Part shown: positions 43,081-51,900 of the stretch, piece after piece
How the letters are laid out: the number at the start of each line of letters is the position of its first letter
Position numbering within the stretch: position 1 is the stretch's first letter
Source: Bacteroidota bacterium
GTDB lineage: Bacteria > Bacteroidota > Bacteroidia > Chitinophagales > Saprospiraceae
Direction of reading: 5' to 3'
NCBI GenBank assembly: GCA_963169455.1
Contig: CAUJDW010000002.1
Span: 1-64,000 of the forward strand
Length of the DNA stretch: 64,000 nucleotides
Translations under genes and position numbers: made by a program
Notes under the pieces: model-generated
Database searches by the model: none
What the model saw: only the letters and a program-made list of their open reading frames with translations
What the model was told of the DNA's origin: nothing

Positions 43081-46000
43081 GGTTTGAATTTCTTCATGGC
43101 TTCAGTTATGGACGAATGTACTCTGCCGCTCACGCCTTTGCTCCATTCACTGGTGATCCTGGAGATGTCAACCGCGCCGCCACCTGTTTTGCCAGCTTCC
43201 GACAGGGCATTGGCAGTCCCGCTGGTTACCTTGTCGGGTTGGCTCAGGGCGATCCGGTCGAGGTACAGCAGGCTCAGGGTTTCGGCTATGGCTTTCAGTT
43301 CTTTTTTATCCGCTTCGGTGGCGGTAAGCATGTCTTCATCCAGCGCTTTATTCGCCGATTTGAAGGCAGCGTGGATCTGGTTGGTGCTCAGGCCCGGGTC
43401 GTTCAGCAGTTTTTCAAAACTGCCGGCTATTGTTGCAGTGCCGCTTCGGGAGGCAATAGTGGGTTTGCTGGCCGAACGGTTGAAGTTGTCCGCATAACGA
43501 TGGAAGCGGTCATTATAGAAGATGCCGAGTTCACCGGCTTCCCTGGAACCTGGGCTGATATCTAAAGCGGCAAAAACATTCGTATTCAGCAGGCCGGTGG
43601 TGTCCAGTGTGAGGATGACAGGCGGCCGGAGATCGCCTGCTGAGATATCGATGTCCAGTGAGAGGGAGCGGCATGGGTTGCCGGGCTGGAATGTATAAAT
43701 TTGCTGGGCGTCACCCAGGAAATAAGCCAGCTGGCTTGTTTCGCGGGGGACATTTTCCAATGTGAATTCCCCTTTTGCATTGGTGACATCTGTTATCTGG
43801 TTGCCGTCGGGGAGGGTAACCACCACGGGGGCGTCAGAAATGGCGTTGTCACCCCGCCGCAAACGCCCTTCGATAGTGATCAGCTTCGGTTGGAGGATTA
43901 TTACACCCAGGTCGAAAGATATTTCTTCTGTAGTGATGGTGAAGGCTTCCGAGTAAGGAAGATAATCGGGGTGTTCGATCTTAAGGGTATAATTTCCGGG
44001 AACCATAGTGTTGGCGAATCTTCCATCCTGATCTGTTTCCACTGCCTGGCCGCCCAGATGAACGGTTATTCCGGATAATACCGCTTCATTGCAATCCACT
44101 ACTATGCCGGCAACATCCCTTTCTTGGGGTGGTGGTGGCGGAGGCGGTGGAGGTGGGGGGGGAGGAGATACGGTTTCCCCGCAGCAACGGTAGGGCAGGC
44201 TGAAGTCGGCCACTATTTTACCGGCGCCGTCAAAAACGAGTATAAAAGTGCCTCCGGCAAGTACGCCAGCCAGGTGTTCAGCGCCTTGTAAGGCTTTTTT
44301 GAATGTATGGAAGCTTTCTCCGGCGAGGGTGGCGGACTGGTCTGTCAGGTCGTTGATCTGCCGGTAGATGATGTCGAAGCTGAGGTTGTACTTGCGGCGC
44401 CATTTTTCCAGCACCGGTTCCACATCCGTTTTATTCAGGCCGATGTGCCCTTCGATGCGGAAGAATTCATCGGAGTCGATATTGTATCGAAGGGGGTGGG
44501 TGGCGTTTGGCAGGAGTGAATAACTCCCATCCTCCAGGCGGGCGTGGTACGACCGGTGATGGTTTATGTGCAGTGCCCGGGAACGGAACGAATCCCAGAA
44601 GCGGTGAACAGAATACCTGCTTTCGGTCAGGGGATAGTAATAAGGAATACTCTGGAGCCCTAACGGTTGGCTGTAATATCTGCCGGGCGTCACCCGGACT
44701 TCATTCATGCCGGGCAATTCTTCATCCTCCCCTGCCTCTTCGTGAGCGCAATAAGGGTTGATCGTGTCGTCTGGAATGGAGTAGGGCAGGTAAAACCCCT
44801 TGATCAGGAGCAAAAAGCGCTGATGGTAAATACGGATTCGTTCCGCGCGGGCTGCCATGCCGTTGTACACCGGAGGCTGCAGGTAATGGTGCCGGAGGGG
44901 TAGTGGAAAATAGGGTTCCGCCTGCCGCATGATCAGCCCCAGCAGCAGGTGGCGGGGGTGGGCGCCCGCATCGGGCTGGCATTCGGCCTGCCAGTCCAGT
45001 ATTTCGCGGCGCAGCTCGTGATAAGCGGCCAGCAGGTCGCGGCACCAGTCGTAGAAGTACTGGGCATTTTCCTTGCGGTGCCTGCCCGTATCCGCCAGGC
45101 GGTTGAGCGCTTTGAAAGCTTCCCACTTCCGGCAGAGCTGGCTCCGCCATTCATCCCACTCGCTTTTCGCAAAACAATAGAAGTGCCCTGCAAGCCAGTT
45201 TTGCATCTGCCGGCTCTCCCGGTCGAGGGCTTTGGCCGCCGCGTCGACGATACAAACGTATTGCTGGTAAATGTCGTTCAGGCTTTGTATGTGCGGGAAT
45301 TCAGATTCATCGAGTTCCTCGGGTTCGCAATCGAAAGGGTCGAGGCACCCGAAGCCAAAGCGCCGTAGCGGGATTTCGGACAGGCTGAGCCGTGGGTCCG
45401 CCGCCCGGTATAGTTCCTCTTCCAGGGCCTGCTCATTCAGGTTGCTGAAATCCTCGCTGTACACATAGTCTTCATCGCCGCGCCGGGCTGCAACTACCTG
45501 CATCAGGCGGGCTGTCAACTCCAGCTGGGCTACGATATCGGCCTGGCGCATGGCCAGCCAGCGCAGCCGATAGGGAATTTCCGACGCAGGGCTGTCCGGC
45601 GCAGGTTCTGGCTCATCAGAAGGCGCAGGGCTGCTGCCGCCTTCGCCCCTGTACTGGAAGGACCGTTCCTGGGGCGGAGGAAACAATCCGGTATCTTCAT
45701 CCGGAATCTTTACCCTTTGCGGAGGCTGCCCTTCATCGGAAGCTGTTTCATCCAGAAACAGGATGAGCACTTTTTCTCTGAGAAAGAGGTTCATCTCCTC
45801 CTCTTCGTTCTGGGGAGTCAGGGGCCGGATATCGGCGTTTTGCCCGGCCGGCCGGCCTTCCAGCAATTCCCATACCGGGTAAGGGCCTGCTTCCGGGCTA
45901 TGAAACAGAGAATAGGCGGGTGGGGAAAAGGGCCGGTAATGGGTGAAATGGTAATTCCTTTTCGGGGTAACGGCTATGGAACCATCGGAGGTTACACCTA

Positions 46001-46151
46001 CGCCGCCACAAAGCCTGATGGTGCAATCTTCGAGTACCTGAATATCTAAACCACAAACGATGCCTCGCCCCAGCAACAGGTGGCGGGACCAATGCTCAGG
46101 TTGAAAATGAGCCGGCAGTTGATTTATGGGATGGTTCGGGTCGTGGATCAT
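43077..46151 (-). CDS. Large eCIS-associated protein with poly-Pro linker and Ig-like domains
   Basis: 1,024 aa. The N-terminal 90 residues (HLLLGRGIVCGLDIQVLEDC, CGGVGVTSDGSIAV) resemble the capping segment found in large tail/baseplate proteins. The region up to about 640 is mostly helical and unknown. A run of 13 prolines at about 665-680 leads to two carboxypeptidase-regulatory-like Ig domains (about 680-760 and 765-840), then a helical tail. It occupies the place of the Afp13 fibre gene, between baseplate and tape measure. A fibre or peripheral baseplate role is an inference. Confidence 0.7.
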   Translation of the reverse strand: MIHDPNHPINQLPAHFQPEHWSRHLLLGRGIVCGLDIQVLEDCTIRLCGGVGVTSDGSIAVTPKRNYHFTHYRPFSPPAYSLFHSPEAGPYPVWELLEGRPAGQNADIRPLTPQNEEEEMNLFLREKVLILFLDETASDEGQPPQRVKIPDEDTGLFPPPQERSFQYRGEGGSSPAPSDEPEPAPDSPASEIPYRLRWLAMRQADIVAQLELTARLMQVVAARRGDEDYVYSEDFSNLNEQALEEELYRAADPRLSLSEIPLRRFGFGCLDPFDCEPEELDESEFPHIQSLNDIYQQYVCIVDAAAKALDRESRQMQNWLAGHFYCFAKSEWDEWRSQLCRKWEAFKALNRLADTGRHRKENAQYFYDWCRDLLAAYHELRREILDWQAECQPDAGAHPRHLLLGLIMRQAEPYFPLPLRHHYLQPPVYNGMAARAERIRIYHQRFLLLIKGFYLPYSIPDDTINPYCAHEEAGEDEELPGMNEVRVTPGRYYSQPLGLQSIPYYYPLTESRYSVHRFWDSFRSRALHINHHRSYHARLEDGSYSLLPNATHPLRYNIDSDEFFRIEGHIGLNKTDVEPVLEKWRRKYNLSFDIIYRQINDLTDQSATLAGESFHTFKKALQGAEHLAGVLAGGTFILVFDGAGKIVADFSLPYRCCGETVSPPPPPPPPPPPPPQERDVAGIVVDCNEAVLSGITVHLGGQAVETDQDGRFANTMVPGNYTLKIEHPDYLPYSEAFTITTEEISFDLGVIILQPKLITIEGRLRRGDNAISDAPVVVTLPDGNQITDVTNAKGEFTLENVPRETSQLAYFLGDAQQIYTFQPGNPCRSLSLDIDISAGDLRPPVILTLDTTGLLNTNVFAALDISPGSREAGELGIFYNDRFHRYADNFNRSASKPTIASRSGTATIAGSFEKLLNDPGLSTNQIHAAFKSANKALDEDMLTATEADKKELKAIAETLSLLYLDRIALSQPDKVTSGTANALSEAGKTGGGAVDISRITSEWSKGVSGRVHSSITEAMKKFKP

Positions 46152-46176
46152 AACGCTTGTTGTTATTTAGGCGGCA

Positions 46177-48990
46177 TTAACAGAATGGCTCCTCCTCCAT
46201 TTCAGGCTGAGCGCAGCTACAATCTGCGGCATTCAGCCAGGTGATCAGCTGGTTTGCCCAGATGTTGACCTGGCACTCATCGGGGCTGCAGCGGGCCAGC
46301 TCTTCCCGCCAGCGCTGGTATGGGCGTTCGAATTCCTGCATCTGGTCGCGGCTTATCCAGCAGAAACGGAGCAGGATGTGAGCCGGGGCCTCCCGTCGGA
46401 ATACCTGTTCAACGTACTGCCGGAAATTGGCGTCCTGAAAACGCTGCGGCCAATCCGGTAAAACAATGGTTACCAGGAAAGAGTATTGGTCGGCCAGCCC
46501 GGAGGCGCAACTGCCTTCGGGTAAGGCAATGATATAATCGTCGGGGTCGTTGGGCCTCAGCAGGATATGCTCCAGAATATGGAAACCTTCGCGTTCGCAG
46601 CTTGCGTCCCCAACCAGGTCAATTATCTTTTCCAGGAGGGCCTCGGCCTGTTTTGTACTTAAAGCGGGGCTGCTCAATATGATTTCTGCCGCATTTCCGG
46701 CTGCATCCGTGAAACTCAGTTCATAAACAACCCTTGCCTTATTGCCTTCTTCGGCCGTCCGGTAGTTGCCGGTTTGGTCGAGCTCTTTGCGCAGTTTTTC
46801 CTGCATTTCAATAACCTTGCTCTTGTAGCGGCTGGGGTACACCCTGCTTTCCAGCAGTACCTGTTGCCCTTCCCGTTTTATGAGCTGGAGCTGGTAATTG
46901 GGGAAACCATTGGGGGATTCTCCCTTTTTGATCCTGATGTCGTAGGCAGGGTCGCACATCAGCGAGCGGGCGCTGTAGTCTTCGATTCCCAGCAGGCGGC
47001 TAACCCGCTTTTTCAGGCCGGCGACGTTGGTGGTGTTCCAGACGTCGGGCTGTCCTGTTTCTCTGTTTATTGCCCTGTAATTGAATGCGCTGCCTCTTTC
47101 GCTGGCCAAAACGGGCATTTCCCTTAAAAATGCCGCTTTGCTTTGTAAATACGCCGGAAATTCCTGCGTGGCAGGGTCGTTTTCCCGGTCTACCCGGGTT
47201 TGGAAGAGCTGGAGGCTGTATGTTGTGAACCGCTCCCCAAAGCGCGCCAGGAGATGGTCCATGATCTGATTTCGCCGCAACTGCCGCAGGGTTTCGCTTT
47301 CGGTAAGATTCTGCAGCCCGAAGAAATAAGCACCTTCTCCTGCCTCGCAGAAAGCAGCCCAGCTTTCGCTGCCGGCGGCTACCTGGAAGGCGGGGCGCAA
47401 CAGAGCGCCATATAAATCCCAGGCCGTGCCCAGGTAGGCGCGCATAGCTTCATTGAAAATCTGGGTGCTGTAATAGCTCCTGGGGAAGTCGTCGGGCAGC
47501 TCGTTGAGCTTATCCCAGACGGAAGCAGGAAGGCCGGGGTGGTTCTGCAGGCTGTCAATCGTTTCCTGGCTGAGGGTGTATTCCGCAAAATCCGAGATGA
47601 GTTCCTGCATGCCGGGCGCCTCGCACAAAGCGCTGTAGAAGTAAGTCGGCTCCAGGGGGTTTTGCTGCACCGACAACAAATTGCGCACCTGGGCAAGCTG
47701 CTGGAGATAGGCAGCCAGTATCTGGTCAAAAAACATCAGAAAAGCCTGGAGCTGGCGTTGTTGTGCGCGCCGCAAATTGCTGGCTCCTTCGGGCAGGCCT
47801 TCCTCTCCTATTGTATAATTGGCAGGGAATTCGTATTGTATGCTTTGATATGCCGCCAAATCAGGCCGGTAACGGCCGGTGGGCGGCGTATGTGTGTTGC
47901 GGTCTACCGGCACATCCCGCAGCAAAGCAAGCAAGTCCATTTCGGGTTTGATGTCCGCTTCGCTCAGTTCGCGTTTTAACACGCCTTTGGCGATCCGCAT
48001 ACGGGAACAACAGATGTCCAGGTAAGCCTGATAGATTACTTCGCAGGGGTCCTCCTGTTCCAGAATGCCGCAAGTGTGGACATCCAGGCACCAGCTGTCC
48101 CGGAAGCCCGGATCGGAAGCTTTGCGCCAACTCAGCGAGCTGACGGCCGACACTCCGGGTGTTTCCATGATCAGGCGAAGTAAATCCGATTTAAAAACCT
48201 GCCGCCTCAAGGGCGCCCCTTCCAGTTCGAAATCGGGTAGGAAGCCGTTCCGGAGCAGGGGCCCGTTGAAGATGTTCTCACAGGCAAACCCCATTGCCCG
48301 CAATTCCCTGAATGAATAAAACCTGGGCCTGGGCGCCAGGAATTCCTGAATGCGGAACATCACGTTGGCCATCACTTGTTCCTCATCGGCGTCGAGGCTC
48401 AACTCCAGGTCGAGGCAGAGGCAGATGGGGCAGTCGCGCACCACCCGAACCCTGCCGATATCTTCAGCCAGGTTTCGGTTGGCGTGATACCGGGCTTTTA
48501 CCTGGCCGATTATCGCATCCGCCCTTTTGCTATCAGCCGGGATGCCGTCCTCCAGTTCGATCAATATATCGTACAATCCGTTCAGTACAACCTGCCCGCC
48601 TAAAAGCTGGTTGTTGCTGTAGTCTTTGTAAACCCAGGCGTTTTTCACCCCCTCGACGTCAATGAACAGCTTGCGGTAATCACCGGCCGTGAACGGGCGG
48701 TTTGGCAACATGGCCTGTATGGAAAAAAAGGCCGGCTCCGGGCTTTCGCCGCCGGGAGCGAAAAGGTCCTCCAAAGGCAGATTGGCGCGGTAGCCCAGGT
48801 CCGTAATCGCAAAACACAGCACTTCGAGAATGGTGATGCCCGGGTCGTGTACATTGAAATCGGTCCATATTTCCGTTGCCAGGGATTCCAGGCGCCTGAT
48901 GCCTTCTTCCCTCAGGCGGGCGTAGTCCATGCTGATATCGGCGGGCCTCGATCGGGATATGCTGGTATGCTCGGTCATCGCATTTGCCAT
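46177..48990 (-). CDS. eCIS baseplate protein (Afp12-like, baseplate J family)
   Basis: 937 aa. The N-terminus has the baseplate J/gp6-like stretch EIWTDFNVHDPGITILEVLC and FAITDLGYRANLPL, typical of the Afp12/Pvc12 wedge component. A long helical middle follows. Near the end, HILLRFCWISRDQMQEFE and the final Cys-rich tail (CSPDECQVNIW, DCSCAQPEMEEEPFC) are seen. It lies 9 bp after the 1,897-aa Afp11-like gene. ATG at 48990; a Met four codons later is an alternative. Confidence 0.88.
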   Translation of the reverse strand: MANAMTEHTSISRSRPADISMDYARLREEGIRRLESLATEIWTDFNVHDPGITILEVLCFAITDLGYRANLPLEDLFAPGGESPEPAFFSIQAMLPNRPFTAGDYRKLFIDVEGVKNAWVYKDYSNNQLLGGQVVLNGLYDILIELEDGIPADSKRADAIIGQVKARYHANRNLAEDIGRVRVVRDCPICLCLDLELSLDADEEQVMANVMFRIQEFLAPRPRFYSFRELRAMGFACENIFNGPLLRNGFLPDFELEGAPLRRQVFKSDLLRLIMETPGVSAVSSLSWRKASDPGFRDSWCLDVHTCGILEQEDPCEVIYQAYLDICCSRMRIAKGVLKRELSEADIKPEMDLLALLRDVPVDRNTHTPPTGRYRPDLAAYQSIQYEFPANYTIGEEGLPEGASNLRRAQQRQLQAFLMFFDQILAAYLQQLAQVRNLLSVQQNPLEPTYFYSALCEAPGMQELISDFAEYTLSQETIDSLQNHPGLPASVWDKLNELPDDFPRSYYSTQIFNEAMRAYLGTAWDLYGALLRPAFQVAAGSESWAAFCEAGEGAYFFGLQNLTESETLRQLRRNQIMDHLLARFGERFTTYSLQLFQTRVDRENDPATQEFPAYLQSKAAFLREMPVLASERGSAFNYRAINRETGQPDVWNTTNVAGLKKRVSRLLGIEDYSARSLMCDPAYDIRIKKGESPNGFPNYQLQLIKREGQQVLLESRVYPSRYKSKVIEMQEKLRKELDQTGNYRTAEEGNKARVVYELSFTDAAGNAAEIILSSPALSTKQAEALLEKIIDLVGDASCEREGFHILEHILLRPNDPDDYIIALPEGSCASGLADQYSFLVTIVLPDWPQRFQDANFRQYVEQVFRREAPAHILLRFCWISRDQMQEFERPYQRWREELARCSPDECQVNIWANQLITWLNAADCSCAQPEMEEEPFC

Positions 48991-48999
48991 TTTAGTGGT

Positions 49000-51900
49000 T
49001 TAGGGCCTGGTGGTGCTTCCGCTCTGCAGGCACCAGGAGTTTTTATCCGCTACCAGGATGTGGTGGTCCGTTTCATCCGGCCCCTTGCCCGCCCTGATAT
49101 AAGTGGTCAGTACTGAGCGCGGGGTGGCGGGTATGGCTCGCCCTCCGCGCACCAGGCAGCCTTCCGGCAACTCATCGAGCAGGTAGGAGGCTGGAGCCTT
49201 GTAAAGCTTGAAGTCGGAAATGGCATCGACGTATTCCCGGCTTTCAATGAAGGCAATGATCTTGGAGTGATAGAGGGTTTGGCCAAAGGTAATTTCAGCC
49301 CCGGGGTTTTCAATCCAGGGCGCCAGATAGTCCTTCAGTTCCTGGTCCAGTTGAAATTTGAAATAGGCTTCATCCAGGCCAGGCATGAAGGCGGCTTTAA
49401 AGGAGAGCCGGACGGGCTCGTACCGGGGGTTGACGACCCACAGGTATTTCGTTTCGTCTTCGTAGGTTTCGGGTTCGCACAACCAGGGCGGCGCCTCTTT
49501 TTCCCAGGCAACGAACAGATTGGTTTTCGTGCGCAGGTAGTTTTCCATTTCCATCAGGTCTCCGAAGGAAAAGCGGGGTTCGGCCTGGCGGGTTGCCGTG
49601 CGCCTGGTAAGGTCGGGAATGACGGCCAGCAAGACATAACCCGGCGCCATGACGGACAGGCCGGGCGGCATATCGGCAATGTTCTGTTCCGTGGGGGTGC
49701 TGCAATTATCGGTGCTGGCGATCATGCGGGTATGGGGCAGGCACTTCACGCGGTGTACTTTAGGGAATTGCTCCAGCAACAGGTGTTCATAATCCCAAAG
49801 GGTGATGGCCCGATCCCGGTGGCGCAGGCGTTCGCTGATGCGGCGGTAAAACGCATGGCCTTGTTCCGGCAGGCGGCCCCCGAAGGAATCAAAGGGCTGT
49901 TCTACCTTTTTGACTGCTGTGCGGCTCACCTCCAGTTTGCTTATCGTACCTGCGGGCAAAGGCTCGCCCAGGTGCGCCAGGCTGTTTTGCCTGTCGGCAA
50001 AGCGGGCCTGTATGGCCTGCGCGCGCACGGACACCAGATTGGGCAGGGCCCGCACCGAAACCGGAATGGCATCGCCGAGCTCTTCCACTGCAGCTATCCG
50101 TATCCAGTGAAGCGCCGGATTGAGCATGGTGTTTTCGGCAACCGCTGTTTTGGGGATTTTCAACTGCACCAGGCCGCTGCGGGTAAGGCCCCCGGTGGTT
50201 TCCAACAGAAAGTCGGTGGATTCGAAGGCCGTCCATCTGTTTTCCTTTGTCAGATATGACCATGCCAAACCGGGAGGGCGCCATTCTGCTTTGCGCTCCG
50301 AGCCTTCCTCGATCTGGAACAACAAAGACAGGTTCGTGCCCGGCCGTAGTTTTTCTATGCCGAGGTAGAGGTTGCCGGTGGCAAAAAGCTGCTCCGTATT
50401 GTCGTGCGCCCAGTATGGGTAAATCAGGCGGATATCCCCTTCCTGCAGCAGGCTGATCTCCTTGTGGCCGTTGAATGGCAGGAGGTGGAAGTACTGGTCG
50501 ATGCCATTGTTCTCCGCTTTGGTGATGACCTGTTCGGAGGTATAGCTGAGGCTGATGCCGTTGGTCGCAGGGGTGTAAGGTGGATTGGGCAGGGGAGGGG
50601 GCGCGTTCTGGTCAATAGTGATCCCGGGCAAGGTTATTTGCCCGGAAGCTGCCATGGTGTACCAGGCCAGGATGTGCGGGTATGCCAGGTGCCTGAAATC
50701 GTCTTCAGCCAGGGTGAAACGGACAAAACCCCTCTTTAGGGTGGGGTCATATCGTTCAAAGTATTGGGTGCGGATGTCCCGCTTCAGGTTTAAGGCATTG
50801 ATTCTGATATCGAACAGGTCTTCCATTTTGGCCCCGTCCAGCAAAGGGGAAAGATTCCCCAGGTCCGGGCTCAGGCGGACATCGAGCAGGGATGCGCTGG
50901 AACTGACGGGAACCCCCGTCGTGGGGAAATCCAGGATTAATTCCTCATAACCGGGGCTGCGGAAAAACAATCCGATGTCGCCTGCAAGCGCTGTGGGCGC
51001 CAGAGCGCGGTATTGGCCATTCGCGTCAGAGGTTTCAATGATGTATTCCCTGTCGTCATTATTGGTTCTTATCCCGATTTCAACGCCCGGGAGGGGAACG
51101 TTGAAAATATCGGTGATCTTTCCTTCATAAACGTAGTTCTGAAGATGAGGAAGCATCATGATGTCAATCACAGAATCATCTTCAATGGCTACGGCAGGAA
51201 AAAACTGATGCAAAGGATGGTAAAAACTGACGCCCGAAGCCGGGGGCACACTCAGGCCGCTGAAGAAATACTCTCCCCGTGAATTGCTCCTTTGCTCCTG
51301 GTTGCCGACAGTAACCAAAGCCCCTGAAATCGGGCTGCCGGCTGTATCGGTAAGGCGCCCCCGCAGCGTGCCGGTAAATGGCCTGGATTTTTCAACCTGT
51401 CCGATATTGATAACGATTTCCCGGTTGCGGACGTTAATGCCTGAGGGGCTGATGACGGCGGCCTGGCCCTTTTTTAGTTTCAAGCTCCATCCTGAGCCAC
51501 TTAGGCCTGAAAGGGTGACAAAGCCAAAACCATCCGTAGTCCCTGAGATAACAGCGCCGCTGGCATTGACTGCTTCCACCTCAACTCCCGAAACGGCTAC
51601 TCCCTCCAGGTTGATTGCCGTAACATCAACACTTGTTGAAGTAGCTCCTGCAGCGGAGGAAAACGACTCTGTTGCCAGTTTGACGGTGGCGCTGGTTTCC
51701 GCGGCTAAACTGCTGATGGTAAACGGCAAAAAGTGGGGATGGCTGATCTCAACGTTCTCAGTAGCCGTATAAGAGCCCAGGCTGATTGTACCTGTGTTGT
51801 CAGAAATTTCCGTTGTTGAAGCGTTGTTCCCGATCTTAACAGTGAAAGCGGTATTGGCGAGAGGCGCATTTTCCCAGTTCCGGATCAAAATACTGGCTGT

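Noticed and set aside
49267..50259. Plus-strand frame of 330 codons within the giant baseplate gene
   Set aside because: Shadow of the Afp11-like reading frame; no family features.
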